Assembly: GCF_932526225.1 (NCBI RefSeq)
Contig: NC_064036.1
Span: 4,967,519-5,031,518 of the forward strand
Source: Nematostella vectensis
Lineage: Eukaryota > Cnidaria > Anthozoa > Actiniaria > Edwardsiidae
Length of the DNA stretch: 64,000 nucleotides
Direction: 5' to 3'
A program made the translations under genes and the position numbers. Positions 22,661 through 50,432 of this stretch are shown piece after piece. The notes under the pieces were generated by a model that worked only from the letters and a program-made list of their open reading frames with translations, ran no database searches and had not been told where the DNA came from. Numbering within the stretch: the stretch's first letter is position 1; each line of letters opens with the position of its first letter.

Positions 22661-23785
22661 ATGCACAAGTCATTGCGAGAGTCAAGTCTCAGCAATCGAG
22701 CATATTCCAAAAAAAAAAGAAGAAAAAATAGTCGATTCGTTATGGTTAGCTCAAGCTTTAAGCGGGTCACTTGTATATCATCAGGAGTTATATCACTATT
22801 TCTATCATTCATAACAGTTATCTGTAATGGCGGTTTGCTTTACATGCTGTATAAGGACCCTCTACGCTGCCTCAGGAAACCCGTCACCGTGTTCATCGCT
22901 TCGCTAGCGATCGTGGATTTCCTCACAGGGCTCATCTCCGATGTCTCGTTCGCTGTTCATGAGTTCGAGTGCGTCATGGGAGCTGGCAATCCCCCTGGCG
23001 CCATAGGGAACTTCTCTGGTATCTCCTATTTCTTTACCGTCAACAGTGCGTTGCTACTGGTGGCCGCGTTGTCAATCGAACGTTTAATCGCGGTCGTTTT
23101 CCCACATTTCTACAGACGATCAGTCACTAGCAAGCGCATTGTGATGTTGGTCGCGGGGATCTATATCTTCTCACTACTGTTTGCTTTGCTGCAACTCGCG
23201 AGGATCCCTGAAGAAATTTACCACAACATGGACCTAAACATCCACATAACATTCCCATTATCAACTGTTACCATCATGTATACTGTGATTTACATTAATC
23301 TGCGGAAGCGGAGAAAAGTGGCCGCTCTACAGATCGCAGCGCCAGCGGTGTTGAATCTAAGGCGCGCGTCGGCGATACAATCAACTTCTGATGCTCGCCG
23401 CGAGGCGCGAAACATGAGAATTGAGCAAAAACTTGTAAGCACCGCATTTATCATCGTTTTGTGCATGGTGGTAGCGCTGGTTCCATATCTCGTGTTTGTG
23501 TATATGGAAATGGAATGCCCCAGTTGTATCGATACAGAGTGGTTTTTCGCATGTAGGAGACTATGTGTCCCCTTCCTCTTCATCAACAGCTCGGTGAACC
23601 CTATCATTTACGCGTGGCGTTTGGAACATTATCGTAAATCATTCAAAGCTATGCTAGTTAGCGCAGATGACTCGCTTGCTTTCGAATCCAGAGACGATAT
23701 CCTCAACACACGTCCTGTCATTCAAGTTGAAGACGCGTGCAATCAGACTTATAACCAATCGTTAACATTGACAACTTCAACGTAA
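22661..23785 (+). CDS. Rhodopsin-class (family A) G-protein-coupled receptor, single exon
   Basis: Seven hydrophobic segments are visible. TM1 has CNGG (Asn 1.50), TM2 has LAIVD (Asp 2.50), TM3 ends SIERLIAV (ERL where DRY is usual), TM7 has NPIIYAWR (the NPxxY motif), followed by an amphipathic helix 8. The extracellular loop between TM4 and TM5 is short and no loop Cys partner is evident. TM6 reads CMVVALVPY, so the usual CWxP tryptophan is missing. The Ser/Asp-rich tail has potential phosphorylation sites. An upstream ATG (22661) adds 27 basic residues; ATG 22742 gives a more normal extracellular N-terminus and is my preferred start. Single-exon orphan receptors of this kind are numerous in anthozoans. 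The ligand cannot be inferred. Confidence 0.88.
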   Translation: MHKSLRESSLSNRAYSKKKRRKNSRFVMVSSSFKRVTCISSGVISLFLSFITVICNGGLLYMLYKDPLRCLRKPVTVFIASLAIVDFLTGLISDVSFAVHEFECVMGAGNPPGAIGNFSGISYFFTVNSALLLVAALSIERLIAVVFPHFYRRSVTSKRIVMLVAGIYIFSLLFALLQLARIPEEIYHNMDLNIHITFPLSTVTIMYTVIYINLRKRRKVAALQIAAPAVLNLRRASAIQSTSDARREARNMRIEQKLVSTAFIIVLCMVVALVPYLVFVYMEMECPSCIDTEWFFACRRLCVPFLFINSSVNPIIYAWRLEHYRKSFKAMLVSADDSLAFESRDDILNTRPVIQVEDACNQTYNQSLTLTTST

Positions 23786-24465
23786 TTGTCCGGGGAATTA
23801 GGGGTGACAGAACATGGACGAACATTCATCTTCCACAAGTCTAGTGAAATATTATACATATCTATATAAATATATATTATAATTTGTCTTTCATGAAATT
23901 ATTATTGGGTTTGTATTCTAAAGACTCCTACTCTTTGGAGAAGCCCGCATTGCATTTTGTGGTAGATTAGATTTTTTTAATCACATGGTTCTTAAGCCGC
24001 GATTTTGCTGTTATGTAGGGCGCGATGTACTTATATCTGTAGAGACGACACCAATATAATTAACGATACATTTTGTTCGTTGTTGCTTTTGCCTTCAGTA
24101 GCGCGCAATAGTAAAACACATTGCCTAAGTGATGTTCCTTGGATACAAAAAAAAAAACGAAAGTGTCTGCATAACGAGCTTTCTACACAAGTACCTGTTA
24201 CCCGACATTACAAATTACTCTTTTTTTATAAGAACGTCTAATTTTCAGTAAAGGCTGAGCCGCTCTTATTTTGGGGAATTTGAAGGCTGAAAAAGTTATT
24301 AAATTTCAGTAACACTGCAGTCTGAAATAGTCTGTGAACGCAAAATATTTCTTGCCCTTATCTGAGCCTCGGTATGATTCTTATTAAAAAATGTGTACAA
24401 ACGTATTAATAATATATATTTCATAAATCTTGCCAAACATACATCATAAAAAGAAACAACAATGG

Positions 24466-24530
24466 AAAAAGTTTTATCTTGGCCTGAATGTATTAATAAA
24501 TTTAGAGGCTTGCGTAGAAGGTCGCATTGG
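24466..24530. repeat. Left copy of an inverted repeat pair spanning the retrotransposon
   Basis: About 65 bases (GTTTTATCTTGGCCTGAATG through GTCGCATTGGTTT) recur in reverse orientation at about 28340-28404 with only a base or so different. Confidence 0.85.
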
Positions 24531-24804
24531 TTTCTCGCTTATTCTAGCAAGACGGTGAGCTCCCACTTGGCGCAAGCACAGAAACAAGTCGTTCGTCCAA
24601 ACACAAACTCAGGCTAAGAAAATCAAGAAGCTGCGGTCTTTTGCTTTTGCCTTAGTAAGAATTGGAAAATTACTTGCGGTGCGCCTGTGAGTTGCGTGAC
24701 ACTGTTGTATGACCTGTTATTCGAGTTATCCATTTAGAATATTACTAAAACATCTTGTCTTTTTAAGAATAAGTGTTCTAGCTATTTTTTTATAAGAAGA
24801 TATT

Positions 24805-27000
24805 GTAAGACCAATGAGCACGGCATCCGTGAGACTATCACACATCGCAGATATAAGAACTTCGACGTACAGGCCTTCCTAGATCACCGAGACCAAGCTC
24901 CTTGGAACGTACTCGATATGTTTGATGATCCTGGTTATGTTGTCGATGATTTCAACAAAGACTTTTACTGTCATCGCAGACACCCACGCGCCGCTGGTGC
25001 AGAAGCGAGTGAAAAGAGCTACCCAGACTCCTTGGATGGCAGACACAGGCTATTTAGCCATCAACCACCGTGACTCGCTACTGGGGAGAGCTCGACGATC
25101 TGATGATCCTCAAGACTGGTCTATTTACAAGCGTCAGCGCAATTATTCTTTTCAGCTTATCCGAAGGGCTAAGAGTGGATACTACAAAGAGTCTTTGGAT
25201 GATAGCAAGACCCCAAAAACAGTTCTGGAAGCATTCAAAAAGAGCAACAAAACCTGCCTCAGTGTCAAATATAGCTATATGAGAGAGAACCTCAAAAGAC
25301 CTCCTCGAAGTGGCAAATGCATTCAATGAGTTCTTCGTTAATGCTACACAGAACCGGTTCAACTGAAAACACCTGCTTTGAACGTTTGAGGTCATTCGTC
25401 AATGGTAACATATCTCCTCCTACAACCTTCTCTATTCCGAACATCATGTTTGAGTATGTGGCATTCAAGTTTGCAAGGCTACTCGGCTTGATGGGATCAG
25501 CGCTAAGTCGCTACGCTCCGTACCTCCTGTCATCGCTGCGCCACTGACCAAAATCATCAACCTCAGCATCTGTAAATCAGTCTTCCCCCACATGGAAACC
25601 GGCGAAAGTTACTCCTGTGCTCAAAGCTGGTGACCATTTCAGCGTGAACAACTACAGACCAATTACCATTCTACCCATTGTCTCTAAGGTCCTCGAGAGA
25701 CATGTCCACCTGAAACTAAACAACTTCCTGAATGACCATCATCTACTAAGCCCTTACCAGTCAAGATTTAGACCTCAACACTCCTGTGAGACGGCTATGG
25801 CTATGATTGACTTAGTGGACGTTCTTCTGACCAACATGGACAACGGGATGATCAACGGGCTGACACTGATTGACTACCGAAAGGCAAACGATCTTGTGGA
25901 CCACAAAATTCTGTTAAAGAAACTCGCTATTTACAATCTCTCTGAGTAAACAATATCATGGTTCAACTCCTACCTAATGGATCGTCAACAGATCGTCTAT
26001 CAGTGGACCACTTTACAATGCTCTTCAAGTATTACCAGGTGTACCTCGGGCTCCATACTGGGTCCATTACTTTTTTTTTTATATCCGTGAATGATCTACC
26101 CCTTTTCAACTCGTGCACCATGACCAAAATTTATGCTGGCGACACCACACATCTAGCATCCGGTAAAGCAGATATACAAAAGTAGCAACATCTCTGTGTG
26201 CTGAGTTGTCTTCTATTAATATCTGGGCTATAGAAAATAGAATGGCACTTAATTGTGACAAGACCCAGTCAATGATTGTTTGTAGTGATCCTTAGCTACG
26301 TGAGATAACATCTTCAAGTGAAACTCTAAAATGTCTCCATTGGCAACAAAAGTCTGGAGACGGTGCCATCAGTCAAGCTTCTTGGCCTCCAACTTGACAG
26401 CACTCTGTCTTGGGATTTACATGTTGAATACATTTTAAAGGAAATAAGGAAAAGGTTTGGGACTACTGAAGCGAACGAAAAAGTTCTTAACTTTAAGTGC
26501 CAGAATATCGTTCTATAACGCTCTCATCCAGCCTATTATGAATTATGGGGCTGTAATTGGGGTGACTGAGTTTCAAAAAGCACACCGACGACATGATGAC
26601 CTTTTACAGAAGCGAGCTGCCCGAATAAAAATGGATGTAAAATGGGACCACCCATCAGCGAAACTTTGCTACTCTGGGAATAGTGACATTTAATAAGCGG
26701 GTGTGGCGTCTGAAATGTGAACTTATGTTTAAAACTTTAAATGGGCGCACCTCCGAATATTTAAGTAATAGGTTTAAACAATTTTGTTCTCAACATACCA
26801 TCAATACTAAACGTCAATAGTAAACGCGGAGGTCTGATTGTAGCTCGTGTCCATCTGTCTCTCGGACAACCAACTTTCGCCTTTGGTGGGGCCATGGGGC
26901 CAAAGCATGGACTGCTCTTCCATTGAATGTTAGGGAAAACGAATCCCTTACTACCTTTAGTGCTGCACTTAAGGCTTGATAGGTAAACATATATATTTAT
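24805..27000 (+). pseudogene. Degenerate non-LTR (LINE, CR1/Jockey-like) retrotransposon
   Basis: A string of plus-strand ORF fragments in changing frames reads through the C-terminal part of a LINE ORF2: the linker after the endonuclease (APWNVLDMFDD, DWSIYKRQRNY), reverse transcriptase blocks (KVTPVLKAGDHFSVNNYRPI, LSPYQSRFRPQHS, MINGLTLIDYRKANDLVDHK) and the post-RT region (LLKRTKKFLTLSARISFYNA, NYGAVIG). The catalytic YADD box reads YAGD near 26135, and frameshifts or stops occur near 25070, 25325, 25560, 25950, 26185 and 26690, so the copy is inactive. The endonuclease domain and 5' end are absent, as expected for a 5'-truncated insertion. Confidence 0.85.
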
Positions 27001-29744
27001 ACTGTTCCTACGAAAATTGCTTCGTTTAAGACTATTGTAAAACATTATGTATATTTGTTATCATTATATTATCAATATGTATGTTTGTAATAATTTAATA
27101 ATTTTCCGAGAGCCACATATATTATCTGTGTTGGATAGGTGTCATTAGGTGCTTCTTAGAAGCATTTTAGGGCTGAAAATGTTTTTAAGGATGTTCTTAA
27201 ATTTCAGTGTATGAGAATATGATACCCAATAAAGTATTAAAAACAAATTACACAATTGGTCAACAACGATGATATTCAAGGTTGTTACTATGAGCGACAT
27301 TCTTACAAATGTTCTTAGAATTTTGCGAATTCTCAGGCTGGATGTTAGTATAAAAAAGGTATTATAAAACAAAAAAAAAGGTATTCTTTTTATGTTTTAG
27401 CTATATAAAGGAGCCGTTTTAATTGAGGGATGGATGGAAAGTAAACCCATAAAGCGATTCAAGCGACAATATCAACTATATTCTCATCTCCAAAGTCTTA
27501 CAGAGTACAGTAACTTGGTTGCGATCCATAAATCCAAAATCTTAATAAGATCATCACGGTCTCGAGTTTCTTGTAATATTTTATTGTATGAGTGCTTTTT
27601 TTATAAACGCCTCACAAGGAATCACGAAATGTCAAAATAGCTTTGCTTATTCTACCTTACGGCAGCTTTGGCCGAAACACCGCTCTCGCTTGCGTGTGTT
27701 TTCACGCTGGGTTCAACAGCGGCCGACACGGAGAATGATTTTATATTTACAAACTCTAAATTCGTACGGCCGGTTATTAGATTTGCCTCCCACGATACGC
27801 ATTAGCAGCGTATCCTTCTCCCACTGAGATTCTATCGTAAACAAGACACGGGTTAATTGAGAAAGCATCTTTTGGTCTAGTTTATTCCTTGCGGCAACTG
27901 TATCTGTCTTTCTGGGTGTTTGAATGGTGTTCTGAGGTAGTTTCTTGAGATTCTCTTTGTAAGGAGAACACTTGTATTAAACCTCATAAAACTTCCTTTA
28001 ATGACTGGTTTGAAAATGAGGAAACTCTGGCGGAAACACCTTTACACGCTGAAATGACGTAGGACTAGGGCGTCCTTTAGAACTCGTAAAATAATTGGCA
28101 CACATAAAAAGTAAAATTAGATTTGTGAATAAAAAAACGTGGAATGAAATGGCTGATAAAATCGCTGTCGGCAATTTGAGCTACTTAGGCCTAGTTTTAA
28201 GGCCGCATTAACATCGCATTAAATTCAGCCGTATTAAATTTGTACAATTTAATCATGCGCGTTATTTCGGCGTCTAAAACCTTTTTATACGGCCGGTCGA
28301 ATTTAATACGGCTCTGCGAGATAATACGCCTGGTCCAGGCAAACCAATGCGACCTTCTACGCAAGCCCCTAAATTTATTAATACATTCAGGCCAAGATAA
28401 AACATATTCCACTGGTAAACCTTTTCGTCATAAAAGCTTTTTACAGTTAAGCGGTTTCTGCATATTCTTTTTGTATTGTTTTTTTTTGGAAAGAATCTCC
28501 GGAAGACATAATTTTCCAATTTCCCGTATAGTAACTAACCATTGGAATATTGCGTTTCGCTCTTGGTATTCCCTGTTTTTGCAGACCTCTATACACCCCT
28601 GATGGGGATTTCTACCCTTAACCTTTTTGCTGCTTCTCTTGTAGCATCTATAAACCTCTAAATCTCCCTGGCAAATTAAACCTACCCTAAGCGAATATTC
28701 CCATCGATCTGTTGGTGCCTTTTCCTCCCAAGGACAATATAAAAACAGATTGGAATTTATAATTTTGCTGAAAACCTACTAAAAAATTTGAAAGTTTTTC
28801 TTTGTTAGATTTTTGTAAGGGATAGCTTTAACCCTTAGCCCATTGAAAACATTAGAAACTCCCGTTTCCAGAGAGACGTTTAGTATATGACGCTTATGTG
28901 TACCATTTCTAAAGCTTACCCGGGGTGTTTCAGGTATATTGATTTTTATAAATGATTTATTTTACCAGTAATTTGATTATGTATTTTTCCAATACTGTTG
29001 ATCTCTTGAGTACACTCAACAAGGTCTACATATAATTGGCTTTAATGGGAGTCAGTAATTGTCAGCTTATGAATGGACCATTTTATTCTGATGCAAAGTC
29101 AAAAGTGTTCTCACATCACCTAAGTGTTTTATCAGCCTGCAAAGCCCCCTCAAAAGCAGTTACTTAGAGATGTCAGGTTGCTGCATAATGGCACAACAAC
29201 ATAAAATGAGCTCGACCCCTGTTTACAAGGCTTCGACGTTTGAAGAGAAACAAGAGAAACAGTCACCGCTATATCAGATTACATAGCGCGGTTAAGCGAT
29301 TGCTTCATTCGTAAATGATACCGATCACATATTTAATACATGCTCAAAAGCGCCCGGGGACAAACAAGCATGTGCTTATGGGCGAAAAATGAATAGAGTG
29401 ATATGAGTTTGGTACGTAAATAACGTGTTTATAATATTGTTTTATCGGATTATTGCCTCGGAACTACAAACATGCAAAGACAAAACTTAAGCTAAATGAA
29501 ACCCGCTGTTGTACGCGACTCTTGACGCCTAGCGTTAGTTTAGCCGTACCTTAAAATTAATTACGGTAATTTAAGGGAAATAAAGTACCATATTATGATA
29601 ACAAATTGCTAATAATCTTACTAGAACTGAAATCAATCTAAATTAAGCCCATTATATCCGGGTTGGTATTTGATTGACAACTAGTGATGGATATAAGGGA
29701 TAAGTATTTGTCTTTGACTCAGAGAACATCCCGCAGCTGACACC
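27001..29744. other. Intergenic region with inverted-repeat DNA near 28190-28410
   Basis: AT-rich. At 28190-28330 there is imperfect dyad symmetry around GCCGTATTAAATTTG / CGAATTTAATACGGC, followed by the right-hand copy of the 24466 repeat. It is possibly one TIR element. Predicted ORFs here have no recognisable features. Confidence 0.45.
28340..28404. repeat. Right copy of the inverted repeat pair spanning the retrotransposon
   Basis: Reverse-complement match to 24466-24530 (AAACCAATGCGACCTTCTAC ... CAGGCCAAGATAAAAC). Confidence 0.85.
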
Positions 29745-31521
29745 ATGAACACTAAGCTTTTTGGTATTGTGTTTCTGTGCCTTTTTGCCATATGTTTGGC
29801 AAAGCCAATGGACATCAACAGGGCGCCACAAGGTATGTAGAAGCAAGAACCACTCAAAATACCTCGTTTTGTGACGCATAAAATCTAATTCAAAACGTAT
29901 ATACATTGACTAGCACACAAGCATGCGAAAGACGCGCGATATTTTCTCATGAACGAGGATAAAAAGAAATGCAAAGAATGCTTTGAATCATTTTAAAAAA
30001 TTTTCAATCTTCATGCAGAAATTATTACTTTCTTATTATTTTATTTTGATATCGATATTCGATATCTATGCTATAGCGAATTGCATTCAAGCAAATATTG
30101 CATGCTTTTATTAATGACTGGTATTCAAAATAACGAATTCAAAATAATGAACCTGAAATTCAAAATAATGAAAATGATAAATACATACAAACTTTTAATC
30201 CATTTCTGAGACAGTTTTTTCTTTGGACAGATAATAATATTGGTTTGATTGAGACAAGATTCAGCCAAAGTATAGGAGCCTCACAATCTTTATATCTAAA
30301 AAAAAGAATTCAAGGCTTATTCAATTTCCTTTATAGTCAATAGCAAAAAAGCTTTTTAAAAGCAATTTTTCCGGATTCTCCAATGCCTTGGCGTCTGTTG
30401 AAAAGAAAAATGAAGTAACTCTCGGTTATCCTCACTAACTTCTGTAGCAGGTAAAAATAACGTTCTGGGATATGAGCGACAAGGACTTATGGGCAATCTA
30501 CCTCTGGATTATTAATTATTTTTCCGCGATTTTTAAACCAAATAGGCTAGGGACTTCTTCTTTTACATTAGATAATAGTAGCGGGAAACCGCGGCGTGTT
30601 ATTTCTCATAGAGAGTTCTGAAGGTGATAGCAGTGAGAGGTTCGTGAGGGCAGAAAAGTGCGGAGGGTGTTGCTGGGACCCCAGGTGAGAAGCTTCCCGT
30701 TACAGTTGCAAATAGACTTGATTATTAATTATTATGAATAGTCAAATTCTCATCAGGGATTTTAGGGCGGTTTTGGTGGACAAATCTGTTAAACTACCCA
30801 TTTCCTGCAATTTACGCGCATGAACACTATCATCTCCCGGCATGATATTTGGCGCGCAGGGACTGGTTCCTAGAAAGCAGGTTAACATTAACCCAGGGCT
30901 AAAAACGGCTATCTCGACTTTTGATTGGATAAAAAGGGCTTTTATCCCTGGGTTAGCGTTAAGCTGCTTTCTAGGAACCAGGCTCAGGAGTTTAAGTCCT
31001 CCCCCTACTTCCTCCAACTCATCATGCGCTTTTATGGTACTTTCCGGTACCGTCATTCCTCTGCAGTTTAATTGACGAGCTGTACTGCTATTAATGGGCT
31101 AAGTTCCAAATTCATCTTGCGCTCAAGGGCTGTTAAGGAACGAATTTGTTAATACTTTTTCTGAAATTCCATTTCGCTGTTTTTCTCGGCCGTATATGAC
31201 GAGGAGTGGAGGTAAAAAGCAGACCTGGACTAAAAGTCATTCCAACGATGGTTTAGGATGGTGCATCGGCAAACTGACTAAATAATTATTTTAAAAAATT
31301 GCAATATTTAACACAATAGTAATCTGGATTCAACCTTTCACATTTTACGTATGAGCTTTAGGAGAACAAGATCAATGGGGCCTGTTTTTCTTGACTAAAG
31401 GCGTAAATGCAAGTGCGGATAACATTTTGTTGCTTGTTTTCCAGATGCATGGGAACTATGCAGTATTTCAGTTGTTGCTGATGTTCTTCAAACACAACAA
31501 ACCATGTCATCCACTAAATAA
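29745..31521 (+). CDS. Candidate small secreted peptide, two exons, 54 aa
   Basis: Exon 1 (29745-29832) starts at ATG in CACCATGAAC and encodes a clear signal peptide (MNTKLFGIVFLCLFAICLA) plus ten residues, ending at a strong donor (CAAG|GTATGT). The first matching acceptor (TTTTCCAG) gives exon 2 (31445-31521), in phase, encoding 24 more residues and a stop; AATAAA follows at about 31530. The predicted mature chain has about 35 residues with one Cys and no dibasic sites, so it is not a typical neuropeptide precursor or disulfide-rich toxin. The signal-peptide exon is convincing; its pairing with this second exon is less so, and other exons may be missing. Confidence 0.5.
30862..30982. mobile_element. 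120-base palindromic MITE in the small-peptide intron
   Basis: CTGGTTCCTAGAAAGCAG and CTGCTTTCTAGGAACCAG are exact inverted ends, extended inward by GTTAACATTAACCCAGGG / CCCTGGGTTAGCGTTAAG. Confidence 0.8.
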
Positions 31522-33192
31522 ATTATTGGAATAAAACCAGTAAAATAATTTCCTTTTCGCATGTCCTTGACTATAAAATAAATAACGAAACATATACAAC
31601 AGAACCCGGCTAACTAGAACGCGGGTTAACACGAACTCCCCTCCATTAACTCGAACCGAGTCTGAATTCTCTTGGAATTTGGTCAATTTTCAGTAACTTT
31701 TGAACAATAACTTTCTGTTTATAGGCTTCTTTCCCCTCATAACTCTTTCTAACTTTCTTCTCTTTTCTCCTCAAAATTAAAAATAAAGATAGATGTTAAT
31801 TTTTTTTTCGGTTCTTGACATAATATATAAGAGATTTAGTTCCATCAAGAATACATGGATAAAGATACTTTGTTATAATTTATATGGTTTCCTAGTTTGA
31901 GTTAGCTGGGTTTGGGAGGGGCTTTAATTAAAACAACAGCTGTAACATACTTTTTTGTGCTTTACTGTAATCTAAGTGACCTATACGCATTACAAAAATA
32001 AGTCTATAGATAGTACAAATTGTATCATCTATTAGATAACTTCTGATCATTCCATATATCATACAAGCCACCGCCAACATCAAAAAAGCCGGTAACATTA
32101 TTCAATGATGTTCGTTAAAATCACTCTCATCATCAAATCGCACTACAAGCCATCGAAGCTACAACCGTCTCCACAATAACCACCATTAACAACCATTATA
32201 ACAATAATATACATATAACCACTACGAAAAAATAAATCACTATAAACCATCAACACTACTAACAATTATTAATAATTATTATTATCATTACAATAATTAA
32301 TAATATTATTATCATTATCATCACTGTATCACCATCATCTCTGACATCAGCACTACCAAGTCATCAATATGACAAACATCACGATCATCAACATCATCAT
32401 TACCACCCTATCTATCATAGCTAACACAATGAATACCGACCCTACTTTGCTAATTACTCCTTCGATCTTACAACTTATACCTTATTATTATCACAATCAT
32501 TACAATTACAATATTACTATCACCTTCACTTTCTAAAGAAAACAAAAATATAGTTTGAACGAAAGTTGGTTGAATAAAGAAGTTTAATTATAGTATAATT
32601 AAAAAAAATGTATACCTTTTATACAAAATACTTTTATTAAATAACGAATAAATAGCATCGATATTCATCATCATTGACAGCAGCACAATTATCATATCAT
32701 CATTACTGCTACCATCATCGTTTATATACATAATATACATTTAGTAGTCAACATTTCTTTCCTGTAAGAGTACAGAGTGCCATCAACACTTTGTCAATAA
32801 TGGGCAGTCGCTATCAGTGTGACACGGTACGTGACATAGGCCTCGTTACGGCTGTAAATAAGGTACTCACGTCTTTCCACTGTAGTCACGTGGTGGATCG
32901 TGTCGTGATATTTTCGTGATGTAGTGCCGTTATGGGCTTTTCGGTCTTAAAGAGTTTCCAGTCGGACATGTCGTTCCTTGTTGTGTTGGCCGTGTAGTGT
33001 CATGTTTCGACCATTTATATAGTTCTTGACGTGCCGTGGTATGTCGGTTGTGTCGTGCCAAATGTCGACCATCTATATAGTTCCTGTCTAGCCGTTATGT
33101 GTTACGCCATAAAGTAGCGACAACCTTCCACAACGCAACAATGTCATCTCCCCACCTACATGAATCACCTTCATAACGTTGAGAGCGTTTGG
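31522..33192. other. Intergenic region with CAT/ATT-rich microsatellite DNA
   Basis: About 32060-32530 and 32660-32730 are degenerate CAT/ATT/CAC repeats. Near 33010 and 33065 a short segment (CGACCATNTATATAGTTC) is duplicated. No gene is seen. Confidence 0.5.
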
Positions 33193-37171
<3,979 letters not shown>

Positions 37172-38258
37172 TCTCGAAGACCAGGGACCGATTAAAGCAT
37201 CAACAGTTGTACATATTGGCTTCAGAGACGACAGTCGACGAACTCGGAGAAAGTAATCGTTCCCGCCGTAGGCCATAAGAACAGTAATCTGTTACCATAG
37301 TAACTCATGTCTGCTATTGACTTATGACAGCAGCAGTAATTTCATTTCACCAGCCAGACATTTTACCACAACTGTTATTTTCCTGGTTTCGGTGTGTGTC
37401 AAGATAAAATAAAAGCAAGCAATCATACCGTAAAAATATAAATCGTCTAAACAAGATTCACAAACTTATATGGTGAGATACCAAGACTGCATAACCTCTT
37501 TATTCCTAAAAAAAATATGCTCCCTTCATTTCCCTCATAAATATGCTTCCTTTCACTAATATGCATACGACATAATGCTTTTACAGCACATAATGATTTT
37601 GTAGGCCGTAACTTGTATTTGCATTAAAATTGCTTTTTTTCCGATTTAGTCCCCTTCTTTTTTTTCGGACGGTTGTTGCTTCACTTTCACTTGTGGTTTC
37701 AGATCTCCGTTCTTTTTTATAAAGCACTTTCAGATATTTTTTTAAGCTCCAACATGACTACCAAAAGCATATTTTCTTTCACATTCTAAAGAGCACGATT
37801 AGCGCATTAGCCAAAGTAGGGTGCGTTGGGGGAAATTTGGAGGCTAAGGGTGTCAAAACCATCTTGTTTAAAGGCCGTCATTTTTCCAGCCCGCACGGTC
37901 CATTATTACTTTACATACGGCCATTTAAGAAAAACGACAGCCATTGATGTGAACTCTCTGGGCTGTAGGGGTTGAGCATCGAAGGGGGCCTACCCGGCCC
38001 TCCCTCGAATATTGGGAGTCCTGTGGCGCGGTCGCCCCAGTCTACCTCGGTTTTCGCGCGCGCCAAGGATTTCCAATATTCGAAAAGTAAGCATCCGAAT
38101 GAGAAATATTAGCAAATAAAGACAAACAAACCACCAAATTTTGGGTTGCCTGTGCACCATTCCTGGCTAGGCGCCTGAAAAAAAAAGACTTGCCTTAAAA
38201 AAATAGATATATTTTTATTATTCAGACATTAACAATTCCATGAAGTATAAAAAATTTC
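37172..38258. other. Intergenic region between two minus-strand genes
   Basis: Contains the promoter side of the adenylate-kinase-like gene and the 3' UTR of the GH116-like gene (reverse-strand AATAAA at about 38214-38219, some 40 bases past the stop). Otherwise unremarkable AT-rich DNA. Confidence 0.5.
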
Positions 38259-49067
<10,809 letters not shown>

Positions 49068-50432
49068 CGTTAACGTTTTGTTGACGTTCAGTTGCTATGT
49101 TTACCCAAGTTGCCTACATGTTGTGAAAGACGTTCTTGTTAAAGAAAACTTTCTGGTGTCTAGAGTCTAGGCTTCATTTCGTTCACTTTCTTCGATTCAT
49201 TGACCCTATTCACTGAAGATAAAGCTAATCGTTCATGCGTTCCTTCTAGCGTCCGAAATGCTTTGTTTTTTCTCCCATTTCTTGTGGCCGTCCTATTTTC
49301 CAAAAAGTTATCAAAGCTAGCAGGGGTCAGCATTCAATAAAGGAATAAATAAATAAAAACAAATTAGATAATAAGGGAAAAAACAAGCAAAATGTAAGTT
49401 TGTTGACGAAGACTTGGTGTTGCATTGGCTTAATCAGTCAATATTTGGTCTTAAGATAAAAAATATTTCATTTTTTTCACGGGTCATAATTATCTATGGG
49501 TCATTTGCCAATATTTTCACGAGATAAGAACTATGGACCTTTGACAGTTTTTTTTGAATTCTCGGCTCTTTTTTGGGGTCACTCTTTAACTTTTGTTACA
49601 AAAGTAGCAACGTTTGACTCTAAATACGGGTTTATCCTTAAATCTCTCTTTCTTTCTTGTAGATCTAGCTTTATATTTATGATTAGAAATTGAGCGTTTA
49701 ACAGCCTTTTTTTTCTAAAGCTTAATATCATATTTAGCTTTGGAAAAAAAAAAAGGCTGTTAAACGCTCAATTTCCAAACACTATCTTTTTACTATCCTC
49801 TTGAAAAGGAATTTTTTTCTGCGAGAATGAACAGGCGTTCCGCACTCAGGACTAGCTAACAGGTGGCATTCTGGTAACAAACAGAGCTTTATGCATCAAT
49901 GAATGGCATTTGCAAGAATTTTATAGATTGAAAGAGTTTGCACTAGTTGCTAGAGAGCAAATATAGGAAATCCTCCTTATTTTCTCTTTGCCGAGTCTGC
50001 TCTTCAAATGCTACGATTGATTACCTGTGATTCTGTGACAATGGTTGGAAACGAGCTCGCCCAGTTTCATTCTTAAACTCCTTTGCTCGAACTCCTCAGG
50101 CTTATGCTGAAATCATTGACCTGTCAAAGCGCATGCTACCATCGCAATAACAGGTCAATCTATTATACGCTGAACCATAAAATGCACAGCAAGAAATCAT
50201 TGATTCCAGTGAACACTACCTGCAAATCTTCAAACCCACTGAGCAGAAAGCTGGATTTCACTGGTTCAGATTTCAAGAGCTCACCAGGAGTGAGACGGCT
50301 CAGTGAACGGAGATGAGTAAAATACAGTTTCTCTCGAGCTTGAGTAGCCATCCCCAGCGGAACTCAGTAAGTGTTTGAACCAGAGCGGAGTGTTCAGTGA
50401 ATAACAGTGCGATTCACCGTTATTCCCCTGGA
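49068..50432. other. Shared upstream region of the divergent GH116-like and MANSC genes
   Basis: About 1.36 kb between the start codons of two head-to-head genes that both encode MANSC domains. It contains a strong hairpin at 49686-49775. No other gene is apparent. Confidence 0.5.
49686..49775. repeat. Perfect long hairpin (inverted repeat)
   Basis: GAAATTGAGCGTTTAACAGCC plus a T-run is mirrored by an A-run plus GGCTGTTAAACGCTCAATTTC, with an AAAGCTTAATATCATATTTAGCTTT centre that is itself partly palindromic. It is probably a tiny TIR element. Confidence 0.9.
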
